Positions 16,412-25,562 are shown, numbered from the stretch's first letter. The stretch: DNA of 64,000 bases from Apilactobacillus quenuiae (GCF_002994005.1 NZ_POSN01000003.1:158446-222445), one strand, 5' to 3'. Notes: a model not told the origin generated them from the sequence alone. A program made the numbers and translations.

Positions 16412-19400
16412 TATTGATTGTCACCTCGTAACTTCTTTAGAATACTTGGTAAATTATAGTTTTCTACATCACGGTAATTATTTTCATTTAATAATGGATC
16501 AAATTGCATGATGGAACGATAAGGTGTGTATTGCATTGCATCTTGATTTTGACTCCAACGAGCGGGCTTCATATCAATGTTTCCAGAGAAAATATCATGG
16601 CCCGCCTTAGTAATTAATTTTTCATTGTGCTTTAATAACAAGTCTAAATCATCAGGTTGTACAATCGGACTACTCTTATAGTAACTACCATCTTTTTTCT
16701 TTCTAATTGGAAATACCTTGGAGCTACCATACTTGTCACCCGCAATGGTTGCATCAATTTTTTGCAGTAAGTCACCATTGTTCACCAAGATACCTTGATA
16801 TTTTTGCTTACTTAAAATCGCATCTTCAAAAGTCTTTTTTAAATCACTCTTTGAATATTTTGGATTAAAGATATGCATATAAACAGCACCAGCTAATTCA
16901 GCCTTACCTGCTTCATCAAAGATTCCAAGATTATGTGCTAACACATCAATGTAAGTCATCATTTGCATCGAAGTTCCATCATAAACCCGACCAAAGTCCA
17001 TTTTACGTTCACTAGATTTGTAGTCGACAATGCCTAAGTAATCGTGTCCGTCAACATTCATGTAGTCAATACGATCAATTCGACCACGCACATTAATTAA
17101 TTTAGGCGTTTGAATATCTTCATCTTCTGGAATATCAAACTTCAATGGTTTTAAATCATTTTTATGGCCGACTTGACCGAATGATATTTCCGTTTTACGA
17201 GGACGCATTGGTGTAAATTGACTTTGCTTTTGCATCGTTTCAATCGTATGTTTAATAGTTTTTATTAATTGCGATTTAATGTAGTTCATCCGACTAGAGC
17301 TTTGTAGAATGGTGTATTGCATATCGTTAGGGTCTTCCAACATTTTAGCAGTCACTGTATCCACTAATTCATTCATTGCTTGTTTATCTAGTGATGATAA
17401 ATCCACATGATCTTCATTCACTACGCGCATCAATTTGTCTAAGGCTTCATGGTAGAACTGACCAGTACTGGCTGGTGACAAATCAAAAACATCTCGTTCT
17501 TTTAAATTCAATCCATACTTCAAGAAATATTCATATGGATTACTGTAAAATTGTTCTAATTTAGAAATTGAGGTATTAATCTGATCACCATAAAGTCCCG
17601 TGATAATATCACCAGTTAATTTAGTAGGCGTATTATTATAATCTAAACCACCAAGTAATTTATCAGTTAGCATTGATAAATTATTATCTTTAACTAGTTG
17701 GTTATAAACATAATGCCAAACAGGTGCCAGCTTAGTATTAGTAGCTTTACTATTTTGACTAGCTTGCACTAAATGCCTTAAAGTTGCACGCTTAGTTCCA
17801 ATAAATTGTCTAATAATTGGTTCATTGGCCTTAGGTAAACTCTTTAGATGTTCAACATCTAAATTAAAATGTTCTACAATCCGTGCTACATATGGTGAAA
17901 TATTGATAGAACTATCATCGTCTTCACTTAAAGTGTAGGAAAAAATTAATTTATCACTGCCGGCTAAAAATGCTAAATAATTTAAGAATGGATCATTCGC
18001 CATTTGGTTTTCTGATGTTTCACGTAAATATTGACCATCATCAAAACTATCTTCTAAGTCATCACGATCAGCATCACTAAATAAGGCTTCATTGGTGACC
18101 TTATCGGGCATCACATCATCGGTAGATCCCATCATAAAGACAACCTTACGATTATCCATTTGCACAATTCCACTTTCAGAAATTGCGACTTGGTCTAATG
18201 TTGATGGAATTTGTGAATAATTCGCACCTTCAAAACCACTTTGTAGCAATAATAGAAAGTCATCTAGTTTAAATTCACGTTCACCTAAAATGGAAACAAA
18301 GTCATCTAGTAAGTTACAAAATGTTTGCCAGACCTGTTCTGGTTGAGCAGCTTCAACTAATTTACCATCATCAATAGATTGTTTACGCCATGCCTTTAAT
18401 TGGTCAGCAACGCCCATGTTAATTAAGAATTCATATAAAATTTGTGCTGCTTCGGTTCCAGTTTTGGCTCTTTTAATCCGTTTAAAAAATGGTGGTAAAT
18501 TATCCTTAATAAAATGACGAATCATATTAATTTGTTGGTCAATCTTTACAAATTTATCTGCTTTTACGCCAAAATCATCATCGGAAAACCATGCATATTG
18601 CCAATCAGCATCTTGTAGCCAACGATTACCTTCATAACCATTTTTCAAAACTAAATTTTCAGTTAAAGCAACGGCTCTACGATAATCTTCGATCGAAATA
18701 TATTCACCATTTGCATCTTTAGGAATAAAAAGTTCAGTCTTAAGTAGACGCATCACATCAGCGTATTGATAACTACGTTTACTGTTCAATTGGTCAATAT
18801 TAAATAATGAATTAATGAGTTCAACTAGTGGATGGTCTTCCATTGAACGATTGACATCATTAAATGAAGGAATATCTTCTAAATCAAAAATCGGTGCTAA
18901 AACATTTTGGTAACGATCTAAGTGCCGAGTCATCACTAGAAAATCTGAATAATGATAGTTTTGTGTCGCCACCATTTGGCGAATCTTAGTCGCAATATGT
19001 TCTACTTCTGAAAATGGACTATCAGCACGAAATACTTGGATGGATTCATTATTTTGCAATGGCTTTTTATCAATTACACCTAGTTTAGTCGATTGCTGCC
19101 AGTACTTATCAAAAGTTCTTAGGTCATCACTAACTCGTTGCTGTTTAGCCATTTGATCCATTAAAATATGTGTATCATTATCACGAGCAAAATTATAAAA
19201 GTGATTGTACAATTTTGCTGATTGATAAAAAAGATTGGGACTTTCCGGTAATTGATTAGAATATTTGCGATCTAAATTCAAAGAAATTGTCACACTTTTT
19301 GCGTGTTGAATTAAGATTTCAACTAAACGCCGTTCTTGAGCAGTAAATTGATTAAAGCCATTAAAGTAAAAATGACTGTGGGATAAATCTAAGTTGCCCT

Positions 19401-19986
19401 CCAACAAATAATTGCAAAATAAATTAATGACATCAGATTTATATAAATATTGACCACTAGTTTGTTCCTCAAATGCACGATAAATAATAATAAAATCATG
19501 CATCTTATCGTGCAAACTAGATTTTAGATTTTCATTATTTGTGTAAATATTACTTAAATCATCTGCAGAAATTTGTCCTGATTGCATTTCAGCGATTTGT
19601 TGTGAGATTTTTTTTATAAAACCTGGTTGCCCACTTTCACCACGAAAGACAGTTAATTCATCTTGATGATCTAAAATAATTTGATAAATCAACATATTAA
19701 TTCCAGACTCACTTAAACGCGTACGTTGATATTCAGGATTATTTTTCATGTAATACCAAACTAAACGTGTAATTGAGAAAGTTTGAAATTTACTTTCTGC
19801 ATAAATTGTTTCATCATTAAAGTTTAGCTTTTTTAATGCCTGAACTTCAGATTCAAACTTGATATGGTTAGGCACTAGATAAAAATACTGATCGTTGGGA
19901 TTATCATTTAGTGATTGTTTAAGTTGTTCAATAATAACAGCCTCATGGTCGTAACTAGCGGTTCCTAGAATAAATTGCAGTGCCAT
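16411..19986 (-). CDS. rexB: ATP-dependent helicase/nuclease subunit B (RexB type, no Fe-S cysteines)
   Basis: 1191 residues. The N-terminal motif that is a Walker A in B. subtilis AddB is degenerate (LGTASYDHEAV). The C-terminal nuclease has GRIDRIDY and GIVDYKSS. The four Fe-S cysteines of AddB are missing: FYSNPYEYFLKYGL replaces the CP-type site, and the final DAMQYTPYRSIMQFDP block has no Cys. This is the RexB form found in lactococci and many lactobacilli. First gene of the rexB-rexA pair; AGAAGGGATG precedes its start. Confidence 0.93.
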   Translation of the reverse strand: MALQFILGTASYDHEAVIIEQLKQSLNDNPNDQYFYLVPNHIKFESEVQALKKLNFNDETIYAESKFQTFSITRLVWYYMKNNPEYQRTRLSESGINMLIYQIILDHQDELTVFRGESGQPGFIKKISQQIAEMQSGQISADDLSNIYTNNENLKSSLHDKMHDFIIIYRAFEEQTSGQYLYKSDVINLFCNYLLEGNLDLSHSHFYFNGFNQFTAQERRLVEILIQHAKSVTISLNLDRKYSNQLPESPNLFYQSAKLYNHFYNFARDNDTHILMDQMAKQQRVSDDLRTFDKYWQQSTKLGVIDKKPLQNNESIQVFRADSPFSEVEHIATKIRQMVATQNYHYSDFLVMTRHLDRYQNVLAPIFDLEDIPSFNDVNRSMEDHPLVELINSLFNIDQLNSKRSYQYADVMRLLKTELFIPKDANGEYISIEDYRRAVALTENLVLKNGYEGNRWLQDADWQYAWFSDDDFGVKADKFVKIDQQINMIRHFIKDNLPPFFKRIKRAKTGTEAAQILYEFLINMGVADQLKAWRKQSIDDGKLVEAAQPEQVWQTFCNLLDDFVSILGEREFKLDDFLLLLQSGFEGANYSQIPSTLDQVAISESGIVQMDNRKVVFMMGSTDDVMPDKVTNEALFSDADRDDLEDSFDDGQYLRETSENQMANDPFLNYLAFLAGSDKLIFSYTLSEDDDSSINISPYVARIVEHFNLDVEHLKSLPKANEPIIRQFIGTKRATLRHLVQASQNSKATNTKLAPVWHYVYNQLVKDNNLSMLTDKLLGGLDYNNTPTKLTGDIITGLYGDQINTSISKLEQFYSNPYEYFLKYGLNLKERDVFDLSPASTGQFYHEALDKLMRVVNEDHVDLSSLDKQAMNELVDTVTAKMLEDPNDMQYTILQSSSRMNYIKSQLIKTIKHTIETMQKQSQFTPMRPRKTEISFGQVGHKNDLKPLKFDIPEDEDIQTPKLINVRGRIDRIDYMNVDGHDYLGIVDYKSSERKMDFGRVYDGTSMQMMTYIDVLAHNLGIFDEAGKAELAGAVYMHIFNPKYSKSDLKKTFEDAILSKQKYQGILVNNGDLLQKIDATIAGDKYGSSKVFPIRKKKDGSYYKSSPIVQPDDLDLLLKHNEKLITKAGHDIFSGNIDMKPARWSQNQDAMQYTPYRSIMQFDPLLNENNYRDVENYNLPSILKKLRGDNQ

Positions 19987-20074
19987 TAAATCATCCCTTC
20001 TCTTTCGTTAAATAGTATCTATTATTATATAATACGAACTAACTTTTAAAAAATTTTGCAAAAAGAAAACGCCA

Positions 20075-20112
20075 TATTTTAAAAATGTTTCACATGAAAC
20101 ATTTTTAAAATA
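20075..20112. repeat. Long perfect palindrome with parS-like core
   Basis: Two perfect 18-bp arms (20075-20092 and 20095-20112) around CA. The central 16 bases, TGTTTCACATGAAACA (20086-20101), differ from the parS form TGTTTCACGTGAAACA at one position. It sits between the rexB start and the stop of the 20132 gene, where it could equally act as a terminator for the latter's upstream read-through. Confidence 0.5.
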
Positions 20113-20131
20113 CAACGCTTGAAATAACCAA

Positions 20132-20497
20132 TTATGCTTCTGGTAATTTATTTTCTGGTAACTTGTTTTCTTTCAATACTTTATTAGTATATTGTTCGAT
20201 ATCCATTGCAACTTGTTGCATATTTTGATCTTTAGGATCCATATGGCCAGCAGTATCTTGAGCAACTGCCCAATATGCTAAATTATCAGTTACTGGGATG
20301 ATATCTCTAACAATTTCCATTTCAATATTGGGACGAGAATGCTTTAACTGTTCAAAGGTATTATAATCGGTGATCATATGCATATATCCACCTTGCTTAG
20401 CAACACTTTTGAAAATAACCAAATGTGATTGTTCTCTAGTTGCAGATAGTTGTTGTTTAATCTGGGATAATTGTTCTTTACTTAATTGTAATGCCAT
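20132..20497 (-). CDS. Hypothetical protein, soluble
   Basis: 121 residues, no signal or membrane segment, not recognised. N-terminal half looks helix-strand (LSKEQLSQIKQQLSATREQSHLVIFKSV) and the C-terminus ends with a duplicated ENKLPENKLPEA tail, a short tandem duplication of ENKLP. AGAGGTGTAG precedes the ATG. It follows the 20516 oxidoreductase gene by 18 bases on the same strand, so the two are likely one unit. Confidence 0.6.
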   Translation of the reverse strand: MALQLSKEQLSQIKQQLSATREQSHLVIFKSVAKQGGYMHMITDYNTFEQLKHSRPNIEMEIVRDIIPVTDNLAYWAVAQDTAGHMDPKDQNMQQVAMDIEQYTNKVLKENKLPENKLPEA

Positions 20498-20515
20498 AAT
20501 CTACACCTCTAATAT

Positions 20516-21079
20516 TTATTTTTCTTCAATTAATCCAATGGATTGATTGATAAATTCTTTCTTCACAACCACATTGTAAGCTACATTCGCAACGTTATCA
20601 AAAGAAACTTTACCATAATCCATAGATTCTCCTTCATCAATGATTTTTAATTTACCATTGTTTTGTTGTGTCATTGCAACCGGCCTTAAAATTGTGTATG
20701 GAACTTCATATTCATCAACCAATTTAACTGCGTATCTTTGTTCATTTAGATATTCTTTGACATTATCAACATTATTATATGTAACTTTTTCGTTCAACTC
20801 ATTATCAATACCTGCAACTGATAGCATGATAAATTGTTCTAACGGTGGTTTTACTTCATCTAAAGCAGAAAACAATGCTTCAAAATTTAAGTCAACATCC
20901 ATTGGTCCTAAAAATGAATAAATAATATTAACATCTTTGACTTCATCTATATATGAACCTTCATTATCAAAGTCAACATCACTAAGAACTTTCATATCGT
21001 ATGATGCATTATCATAAAACATTGAAATCATTTTCTTGGCAACTGGATTATTGCCACCTAATACTAAAATTTTCTTCAT
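20516..21079 (-). CDS. NAD(P)-binding Rossmann oxidoreductase, NmrA/SDR-like
   Basis: About 187 residues. It starts ILVLGGNNPVAKKM, a Rossmann nucleotide-binding loop of the atypical SDR (NAD(P)H-binding, NmrA) group, followed by IIYSFLGP, a strand at FIMLSVAGID where SDRs carry the active-site Ser, and YTILRPVAMT, the typical second half motif. ATG at 21079 was chosen because GGGGTGG lies 6 bases upstream; the frame extends to a GTG at 21100. Substrate unknown. Probable operon with 20132-20497. Confidence 0.7.
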   Translation of the reverse strand: MKKILVLGGNNPVAKKMISMFYDNASYDMKVLSDVDFDNEGSYIDEVKDVNIIYSFLGPMDVDLNFEALFSALDEVKPPLEQFIMLSVAGIDNELNEKVTYNNVDNVKEYLNEQRYAVKLVDEYEVPYTILRPVAMTQQNNGKLKIIDEGESMDYGKVSFDNVANVAYNVVVKKEFINQSIGLIEEK

Positions 21080-21207
21080 ATTTACCACCCCAATTTTCAC
21101 AACTTAAGTGTAACAAACATTATTAAGGTAGTGAATTACAAAATACTTTAAAATTACTTATTTTTAGTTCATAATTGTCATGTTAATAAAATTAAGGAGG
21201 TAATTTT

Positions 21208-22140
21208 ATGGTTAAAATTGGTAAATCATCAGTTGAATCTACTGCACTCGGTTTAGGTACTAATGCAGTTGGTGGAAATAATCTATTCCCAAACTTAAAA
21301 GATGATACTGGTATTCAAATTGTTAAAACTGCTTTAGACTCTGGCATTACCTTATTAGATACAGCTTTTGCATATGGGATGGGTCATTCAGAAGAATTAA
21401 TTGGTAAGGCCATCCAAGGCTATAATCGTAGCAAGTTTGTAATTGCTACTAAAGCTGCTCAAGATACTTCTGGTAGTGAAGTTACTATTAATAATAGTCC
21501 TGAATTCTTAAAACAAGCGGTTAATGATGCTTTGAAACGTCTTCAAACTGACTACATTGATATTTTCTATATTCATTTTCCAGATGACAACACTCCTAAA
21601 AATGAAGCTGTTGCTGCTTTAAATGAAATGAAAAAAGAAGGTAAAATCAAAGCAATTGGAGTTTCAAACTTCTCACTAGATCAAATTAAAGAAGCTAACA
21701 AAGACGGTTTAGTTGATGTTGTTGAGGATCAATACAGTTTATTACACCGCGATGCTGAACAAGAATTATTCCCTTACTTAAGAGCAAATAATATTTCATT
21801 CGTGCCATTCTTCCCTCTAGCATCTGGATTACTAACTGGTAAATATTCTAAGGAAGTTACTTTCCCAGAAGATGATATCAGACATGGTAACCCTGATTTT
21901 GAAGGCTCACGTTTTGAAAAAATCGTTGATACAGTTGATAGCTTAAAACCATTAGCTGATAAACATGGTGTCACTATGGCAGAATTAATTCTTGCATGGT
22001 ACATTAAGAACCCAGACATTACAGTTGTAATCCCTGGTGCTAAGAAACCAGAACAAGTTCAAAGCAACGCTAAGGCTTTAAACACAACTATTGGTGATGC
22101 TGACTATCAAGAAATTGATGAAAAATTTAAGAACCTATAA
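21208..22140 (+). CDS. Aldo/keto reductase
   Basis: 310 residues, NADPH-linked carbonyl reductase of the aldo/keto reductase superfamily with a TIM-barrel fold. The catalytic tetrad is visible: Asp in LLDTAFAYG, Tyr in FAYGMGHSEELIG, Lys in VIATKAA and His in FYIHFPD. It also has KAIGVSNFS and the C-terminal cofactor segment VVIPGAKKPEQV. AAGGAGG precedes the ATG. Monocistronic, with its own terminator. It probably reduces small aldehydes or ketones; the natural substrate is not evident. Confidence 0.88.
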   Translation: MVKIGKSSVESTALGLGTNAVGGNNLFPNLKDDTGIQIVKTALDSGITLLDTAFAYGMGHSEELIGKAIQGYNRSKFVIATKAAQDTSGSEVTINNSPEFLKQAVNDALKRLQTDYIDIFYIHFPDDNTPKNEAVAALNEMKKEGKIKAIGVSNFSLDQIKEANKDGLVDVVEDQYSLLHRDAEQELFPYLRANNISFVPFFPLASGLLTGKYSKEVTFPEDDIRHGNPDFEGSRFEKIVDTVDSLKPLADKHGVTMAELILAWYIKNPDITVVIPGAKKPEQVQSNAKALNTTIGDADYQEIDEKFKNL

Positions 22141-22160
22141 TTTTTATAAAAAATAATACG

Positions 22161-22194
22161 AAGTCAGATTCTAGAACGGAATCTGGCTTTTTTA
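22161..22194 (+). terminator. Terminator of the aldo/keto reductase gene
   Basis: AGTCAGATTC pairs with GAATCTGGCT (one G-T pair), followed by a run of T. Confidence 0.8.
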
Positions 22195-22198
22195 TAAA

Positions 22199-22963
22199 AT
22201 GGAAGTGATGATTATCTCATTTAGTACAATTATATTTCTAATTCTGATTGGCATTATTTCTGGGATTATCAACAGTATAATTGGCATGGCATCCTTAATT
22301 TCATACCCTGCCCTAATTTCAGTCGGCATTCCGCCAGTTTTAGCCAATGCTTCTAATACTGTTGCTTTAATCTCCAGTGGTGTTAGTTCAACCTTGTCAT
22401 CTTTAAGAGAATTAAAGGACCATTGGAAACAAGTGACTCCGGTCATTTTGTTAAATGCAATTGGTGGATTGATTGGATCAGTTTTATTATTACACAGTTC
22501 GAATGCTGCTTTTTCTAAAATTATCCCCTTTTTGATTTTCTTTGCCGCATTCTCAATCTTAATACCCAAAAAACCAAAGCTAGAGCAAAATAAAAAAAGT
22601 AACGGATTATTTTTTGAATACTTAATTTTGGGTCTTGTCGGAATTTATGTTGGTTACTTTGGTGCCGGTGCAGGTGTAATCATGATTGCTGTCTTATCAA
22701 GAATTAGTAAAAGTCCATATAACGTTTATAATGCTACTCGCAACGTTGCTACTTTAGCATCGAATTTAGTTGCATCCATTATTTTTATTTTAGTCGCTAA
22801 TTTATACTGGAAAGAAATTATTATTTTAGCAATCGGATTATTTATCGGTGGATTTATTGGACCAAAGATTGTTAGATATATTCCAACTAAAATTATGAAA
22901 AACGGTGTTGGAATTTTCGCTATTTTTCTATCAATATACTTATTCATCAAAGCATTTTTCTAA
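22199..22963 (+). CDS. TauE/SafE-family membrane transporter
   Basis: 254 residues with about eight hydrophobic helices. The N-terminal half has GIISGIINSIIGMASLISYPAL and the second half YVGYFGAGAGVIMI, the paired glycine-rich motifs of the sulfite exporter TauE/SafE (DUF81) family, thought to move small sulfur or organic anions. The start is uncertain: ATG 22199 has no ribosome binding site, ATG 22208 is too close to GGAAG (22201-22205), and ATT/ATC codons at 22211/22214 sit at the usual spacing. The FMN reductase remnant follows by 15 bases. Confidence 0.82.
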   Translation: MEVMIISFSTIIFLILIGIISGIINSIIGMASLISYPALISVGIPPVLANASNTVALISSGVSSTLSSLRELKDHWKQVTPVILLNAIGGLIGSVLLLHSSNAAFSKIIPFLIFFAAFSILIPKKPKLEQNKKSNGLFFEYLILGLVGIYVGYFGAGAGVIMIAVLSRISKSPYNVYNATRNVATLASNLVASIIFILVANLYWKEIIILAIGLFIGGFIGPKIVRYIPTKIMKNGVGIFAIFLSIYLFIKAFF

Positions 22964-22978
22964 AAGGAGAATTATTGA

Positions 22979-23577
22979 ATGTTACAAATCAATGTAATTT
23001 TAGGCAGTTCTAGAAAGACTGCTTTAGGTAAAAACTTGTTTAATTATCTAAAAACTAATAAATCATATTATGAAAAATTGACTAACGCCACATTTAATTT
23101 TATTGAAATTAGTCAGTATGAATTACCTTCTTCTATGAAGAGATTCCACCATTGGAAAATAAACAACGAGTTGTGCCAGCTAATCAACAACAATGGCTAG
23201 ATGATATGCAGGATGCCGATGGATATATCTTCTTAACTCCTGAATATAATCATTCAATGCCTGCCGTTTTAAAAAATGCAGTTGACTATTTGGCAGATCA
23301 AATTAGTGATAAAGCTGTTTTAACAATGAGTTATTCCAACAATGGTCGTGGTGGTCAATTTGGCGGGCTGGCACTAAATGATGTCTTAACGCGTTTAAAT
23401 GCTTTCTTATTACCACAAATTGTTTCAGTAGGAAATGTGCAAAAGAAGTTTAATAGCGATGGAACAATCAAATCAGATGCCCCTACTAAAGAACGCACAA
23501 TGCAAAAATTGGAAACAGCAATGAAGAAAATTACTTTTTATAGTGATCTATTTAAAAATAATAAATTTAATGAGTAA
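22979..23577 (+). pseudogene. NADPH-dependent FMN reductase, frameshifted
   Basis: Two frames together give one flavodoxin-fold reductase. 22979-23200 supplies INVILGSSRKTALGKNL, the FMN phosphate loop; a second frame, open from 23122 to 23577, supplies LTPEYNHSMPAVLKNAVDYL, the second FMN motif, and the C-terminus. The join falls in a CTTCTTCTATG repeat near 23127-23137, where a gain of two or loss of one base would shift ELP into FYEEIPPLEN. The first product ends early at 73 residues and the second lacks a good start, so a working enzyme is not expected unless slippage restores the frame. AAAGGAG precedes the ATG, downstream of the TauE gene. Confidence 0.75.
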
Positions 23578-23588
23578 ATTAATATATG

Positions 23589-23628
23589 AAAAACATCCTC
23601 ACAAAATTTTATGGGGATGTTTTTTTTA
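23589..23628 (+). terminator. Terminator after the FMN reductase remnant
   Basis: AAACATCC pairs with GGATGTTT, followed by eight T. Confidence 0.75.
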
Positions 23629-23637
23629 AGAGTTTTT

Positions 23638-23692
23638 TTGACACTATGTCAGTTTTTGCTATAATATATTTGACGATTTGACAAATTGTCAA
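23638..23692 (+). promoter_or_regulatory. Promoter with two TetR-type operators
   Basis: TTGACA (23638-23643) and TATAAT (23660-23665) are 16 bases apart. TGACACTATGTCA (23639-23651) overlaps the -35, and TTGACAATTGTCAA-like symmetry (TTGACAA, one base, TTGTCAA at 23678-23692) follows the -10. Both share TGACA/TGTCA half-sites with the hrt promoter at 32508-32566. Probable target of the TetR encoded at 24582 (inference). Confidence 0.7.
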
Positions 23693-23715
23693 AAAATGTT
23701 AAAGGAGCATTAATT

Positions 23716-24264
23716 ATGAAAACAACTATTTTTGTATTCCATCCATATTTGAATAATGGATCCAAAGTAAACTATTCATTAGCTAATGCTGCAAAAGATG
23801 CGGATATTGAAGTTAGAAATATGTATGATATTTATTCTAATAATGATATCGATGTTAATGAAGAAAAAAGAATTTTAGAAAAAACCGATAAGATTGTTAT
23901 ACAATTTCCAATGTTTTGGTATAGTTCACCATCACTACTCAAGAAATGGGAAGATGTTGTTCTAGAACATGGATGGGCTTACGGTAGCAACGGTGATGCT
24001 TTAAAAAATAAGGAATTGATTTTAGCAGTTTCACCAGGAGCTAGTGGAGATAACTATGTGCACAATAAAAATTTTAAATATAAAGTAACTGATTTATTAC
24101 GCCCATTTCAAGCTACTAGCAATTTAATCGGCACTAAATTTATTAAGCCTTTTATTACAACTGGTGCAAGTAGTTTAACCGACGATGAAATTAATAGTAA
24201 AGCTAAAAAATACGTTGAATATGTAAAATCAAATAATCATGAAATACTAGGAGACTATGAATAA
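23716..24264 (+). CDS. NAD(P)H quinone oxidoreductase, flavodoxin-like fold
   Basis: 182 residues of the KefF/MdaB/NQO family. N-terminal TIFVFHPYLNNGSKVN matches the FMN phosphate loop (HP-x6-S), and IVIQFPMFWYSSPSLLKKWEDVVLEHGWAYG is the family's signature FMN and quinone-site region (given here as overlapping short motifs: QFPMFWYS, PSLLKKW, GWAYG). It reduces quinones by two electrons. AAAGGAG 8 bases before ATG 23716 fixes the start; an open frame to 23686 has none. First gene of a four-gene operon (quinone reductase, YciI-like, TetR, ABM monooxygenase). Confidence 0.85.
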   Translation: MKTTIFVFHPYLNNGSKVNYSLANAAKDADIEVRNMYDIYSNNDIDVNEEKRILEKTDKIVIQFPMFWYSSPSLLKKWEDVVLEHGWAYGSNGDALKNKELILAVSPGASGDNYVHNKNFKYKVTDLLRPFQATSNLIGTKFIKPFITTGASSLTDDEINSKAKKYVEYVKSNNHEILGDYE

Positions 24265-24279
24265 AGGAGGTTATTTAAT

Positions 24280-24579
24280 ATGTACTTATTAAAAATTAAA
24301 ATTAAGGATAATCAATTATCAGAATCAGAAAATGAAAAATTATTTGCTGAACATAGACAATGGTTTGGCAATGAGTTTAAAAAAGGGAATTTTTTAATGA
24401 TTGGTCCTGCAAAAGATGAAGATAAAACTGGTTATATTTTTGCAAAAGAGTCAAATAAAGAGCCATTAAAAGATATTATTAAAAACGATGCATTTTATCC
24501 AGATAAAGCTGAATATATAATTCATCAATTCGAACCTAAAGCAATTGCAGACAATATAACTGAATATAAAGGTAACTAA
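24280..24579 (+). CDS. YciI-like protein
   Basis: 99 residues, ferredoxin-like YCII domain: the middle has MIGPAKDEDKTGYIFA and the C-terminal half DAFYPDKAEYIIHQFEPK, the typical YciI pattern, including the His region (EHRQWF) and Asp in the second motif. Family members are small dehydrochlorinase-like or isomerase-like proteins often next to oxidoreductases. AAGGAGG precedes the ATG, and the gene follows the quinone reductase by 15 bases. It probably acts on aromatic or quinone-derived compounds; inferred from context only. Confidence 0.75.
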   Translation: MYLLKIKIKDNQLSESENEKLFAEHRQWFGNEFKKGNFLMIGPAKDEDKTGYIFAKESNKEPLKDIIKNDAFYPDKAEYIIHQFEPKAIADNITEYKGN

Positions 24580-24581
24580 TT

Positions 24582-25178
24582 ATGTATAGTAATAAATTTA
24601 ATGCCATTGTATCGGCAACCAAAGAACTAGCCAATAAATTAGAATATAAAGACATAAATATTCAAAAAATAGATGAGTATACAAGTTTTAGCAGAGCTTC
24701 AATATACTATTATTTTCACAATAAAGAAGAAATTTTCATCTATATTTTAACTGAAGAATATAATAAAATCATTGCTGAGATTCAACAATTAAAAAATACA
24801 GATATAAAAATGACTAAAAACACTTTTGCTGATAAAATGGCACGTATTTTTGATCAACATCATTTAATGCTGAAATTAATTTCAAATAATTTAACGGACT
24901 TACAAGAAAAAAGTAGGATGACATATTTAATTAAATTTAAAAAAAGTTATGGGAATTTTTTAGCTACCTATGATAATTGTTTAAAAAAATTCTTTCCCAA
25001 TCTTTCAAAAGATCAAATTGAAAATATAAATTATGCTTTCTTTCCTTTTTTATATGGAATTTATCCTTTTTCTTCAGTTACAGATAAACAGAAGGAAGGA
25101 TTAACTAAAGCTGGTTTTATTTACAAACCGCATTCTGTGTATAATCTTGTTTTTAATATGCTTATTACTATTCTATAA
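24582..25178 (+). CDS. TetR/AcrR-family transcriptional regulator
   Basis: 198 residues. The first 50 contain the TetR helix-turn-helix (INIQKIDEYTSFSRASIYYYFHNKEEIF), followed by an all-helical ligand domain without recognisable ligand motif. The ATG lies 3 bases after the YciI stop. Encoded inside the operon it most likely controls, whose promoter carries two palindromic operators. Ligand unknown; quinones or related electrophiles are plausible from the operon content. Confidence 0.85.
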   Translation: MYSNKFNAIVSATKELANKLEYKDINIQKIDEYTSFSRASIYYYFHNKEEIFIYILTEEYNKIIAEIQQLKNTDIKMTKNTFADKMARIFDQHHLMLKLISNNLTDLQEKSRMTYLIKFKKSYGNFLATYDNCLKKFFPNLSKDQIENINYAFFPFLYGIYPFSSVTDKQKEGLTKAGFIYKPHSVYNLVFNMLITIL

Positions 25179-25207
25179 ATCAAATTTATTATAAGGAGGC
25201 TATTTAA

Positions 25208-25534
25208 ATGAGTATCGTTATTCATTTATTCTATACTGGTAAAAATGATGATGCACAAAAATTTGCTAATGAAATGGAAAGTTCAGGAACAGCAAATCTT
25301 ATTAGAAAAGAAAATGGTAATTTAAGCTATAAATATTATCAATCATTAGATGATAAAAATACCATTTTGTTAATTGATGAATGGAAAAATCAAAATGCTT
25401 TAAATAATCATCATAAATCTAATATGATGACAAAAATATCTAAATTAAGAGAAAAATATGATTTAACGATGAAAATTGAATCACTAACAAAAACAGATAT
25501 TGATTCCAGGAACTATAAATTTATTAAAAAATAA
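25208..25534 (+). CDS. ABM-domain protein, putative quinol monooxygenase (YgiN-like)
   Basis: 108 residues with one antibiotic-biosynthesis-monooxygenase ferredoxin-like fold: NLSYKYYQSLDDKNTILLIDEWKNQNALNNHHKSN is the hallmark strand-helix region (seen as YKYYQSL, LLIDEWKN, LNNHHKS). YgiN-type members oxidise quinols, complementing an NQO-type quinone reductase. AAGGAGG precedes the ATG. Last gene of the operon, followed by a very strong terminator. Confidence 0.75.
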   Translation: MSIVIHLFYTGKNDDAQKFANEMESSGTANLIRKENGNLSYKYYQSLDDKNTILLIDEWKNQNALNNHHKSNMMTKISKLREKYDLTMKIESLTKTDIDSRNYKFIKK

Positions 25535-25562
25535 TAAAAGTATTAAAAAAGATACCTTACTA

